Source: a bacterium BMS3Bbin02 | Lineage (GTDB): Bacteria; Actinomycetota; Acidimicrobiia; Spongiisociales; UBA5794 | Assembly: GCA_002898115.1 (NCBI GenBank) | Contig: BDTL01000192.1 | Span: 1-5,500 of the forward strand | Direction: 5' to 3' | DNA: 5,500 nucleotides | In this document: positions 4,914 to 5,500 of the stretch, in pieces | How the letters are laid out: each line of letters opens with the position of its first letter | How positions within the stretch are numbered: position 1 is the first letter of the stretch | Notes under the pieces: model-generated | Told to the model about the DNA's origin: nothing | Seen by the model: the letters and a program-made list of their open reading frames with translations, nothing else | Databases searched by the model: none | Made by a program: the position numbers and the translations under genes

Positions 4914-5500
4914 ATGGGTTCAGCGAACATTCAAGGTGATCTTTGGGGCCGTGAGCCGGGGGATTGGGCGGACCTCCAGGAGGTCCTGCATGCACCGCTT
5001 TGGGAGGCGATGTTCGATGCGACCGGCGTTGCACACGGGTCAAGGGTGCTCGACGCCGGCTGCGGTGGAGGTGGGGCAAGCGTGCTCGCTGCTGGTAGAG
5101 GGGCCCTGGTGAGCGGTCTGGATGCTTCCGAACCATTGGTTGACGTAGCGCGCAGCCGGGTTCCTCAAGGTGACTTCCGTGTCGGCGACCTGGAGTCGCT
5201 TCCCTTCGCAGACGGGTCGTTTGACTCGGTGATCGCTGCTTCTTCGGTCCAATATGCCGACGACCGGGTAGCCGCGCTCCGAGAACTTGCCCGCGTTACT
5301 GCGTCCGATGGTCTCGTTGCAGTTGGGCTATGGAGCACTCCCGACCGAGTCGACTATCGGGTTGTCTTTGCGGCTGTCCGAGATGTGCTACCTGGGCCAC
5401 CTCCAGGTGATGGCCCGTTCGGACTATCCGACCCGGGTGCACTCGAGGGCCTTATTGCAGCTGCGGGCATGAGAGTGATTGCAGACGGAGAAGCCGACTG
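4914..5500 (+). CDS. Class I SAM-dependent methyltransferase (3' end outside window)
   Basis: 195 codons are visible from ATG 4914 and the frame is still open at the window edge; related proteins usually have about 260-280 residues. The N-terminal LWGREPGDWADLQEVLHAPLW is a cap typical of UbiE/Methyltransf_11-like enzymes that act on small molecules. Motif I is VLDAGCGGGGAS (45-56), which binds the S-adenosylmethionine amino-acid part. Asp70 in GLDAS is the acidic residue for the ribose hydroxyls. GDLESLPFADGSFDSVIA (91-108) covers the adenine-binding and motif IV region, and the segment around ARVTASDGLVAVGLW is the post-motif strand. It should transfer a methyl group from SAM in the cytosol. 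The substrate-binding half is largely missing, so the substrate is unknown. It does not appear to share an operon with the genes before it. Confidence 0.9.
   Translation, partial: MGSANIQGDLWGREPGDWADLQEVLHAPLWEAMFDATGVAHGSRVLDAGCGGGGASVLAAGRGALVSGLDASEPLVDVARSRVPQGDFRVGDLESLPFADGSFDSVIAASSVQYADDRVAALRELARVTASDGLVAVGLWSTPDRVDYRVVFAAVRDVLPGPPPGDGPFGLSDPGALEGLIAAAGMRVIADGEAD

Noticed and set aside
5287..5472. Plus-strand frame inside the end of the window.
   Set aside because: It lies in a different frame within the methyltransferase, whose motifs continue through it.
1..5500. CRISPR array, insertion sequence or transposase.
   Set aside because: No regularly spaced long repeats, no terminal inverted repeats flanking a transposase, and no transposase or integrase motifs were found on either strand.

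Overview
The base composition and the gene families suggest a moderately GC-rich bacterium, most likely an actinomycete relative. The families are an actinobacterial-style lipoprotein, the 'YWLT..DG.V..I.EQYL' protein ending, and a WG-x-DW-x-LQ type methyltransferase. The taxonomic call is an inference from family resemblance only. The window looks like accessory or boundary DNA: it combines a two-gene biosynthetic operon, the 3' half of a tRNA gene, short repeats, and several broken or truncated genes.

Left part (1-2267, minus strand): two genes read leftward as a probable operon. The upstream gene (1056-2267) is a class I aspartate-aminotransferase-fold PLP enzyme. After 29 nt follows a fusion protein (1-1026, C-terminus outside the window). 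It joins a LicC/PntC-like cytidylyltransferase domain to the start of a second, HisC/CobD-like PLP domain. Two PLP enzymes plus a cytidylyltransferase suggest that an amino-alkyl phosphate or amino-phosphonate is made and activated as a CMP/CDP adduct, probably to decorate a surface polymer or feed a natural product. The architecture is visible, but the substrate is not.

Middle (2284-3074): a short plus-strand frame (2284-2541) looks like a small alpha/beta protein lacking its first residues. It lies head-to-head against the aminotransferase start, as at a rearrangement junction. Next come a CAC/CGC triplet tract, a 13-bp direct repeat pair, and nucleotides 32-76 of a tRNA-Val(CAC) with encoded CCA (2831-2875). 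No matching D-arm or anticodon 5' strand precedes it. This is the usual scar left where an integrative element ended in a tRNA gene. A long imperfect palindrome (2877-2925) follows immediately, then two sets of phased short repeats (2959-2983 and 2992-3011).

Right part (3075-5500): a 34-codon small ORF with a good ribosome binding site overlaps by ATGA with a membrane-anchored hypothetical gene. That gene carries a one-base frameshift at a run of six G. A convergent minus-strand lipoprotein follows (3809-4528). Then comes an intergenic stretch holding the decayed C-terminal piece of a secreted-type protein (about 4623-4775), and finally the first 195 codons of a class I SAM-dependent methyltransferase (4914 to the window end). 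Apart from the ATGA pair and the left operon, the genes show no obvious functional link.
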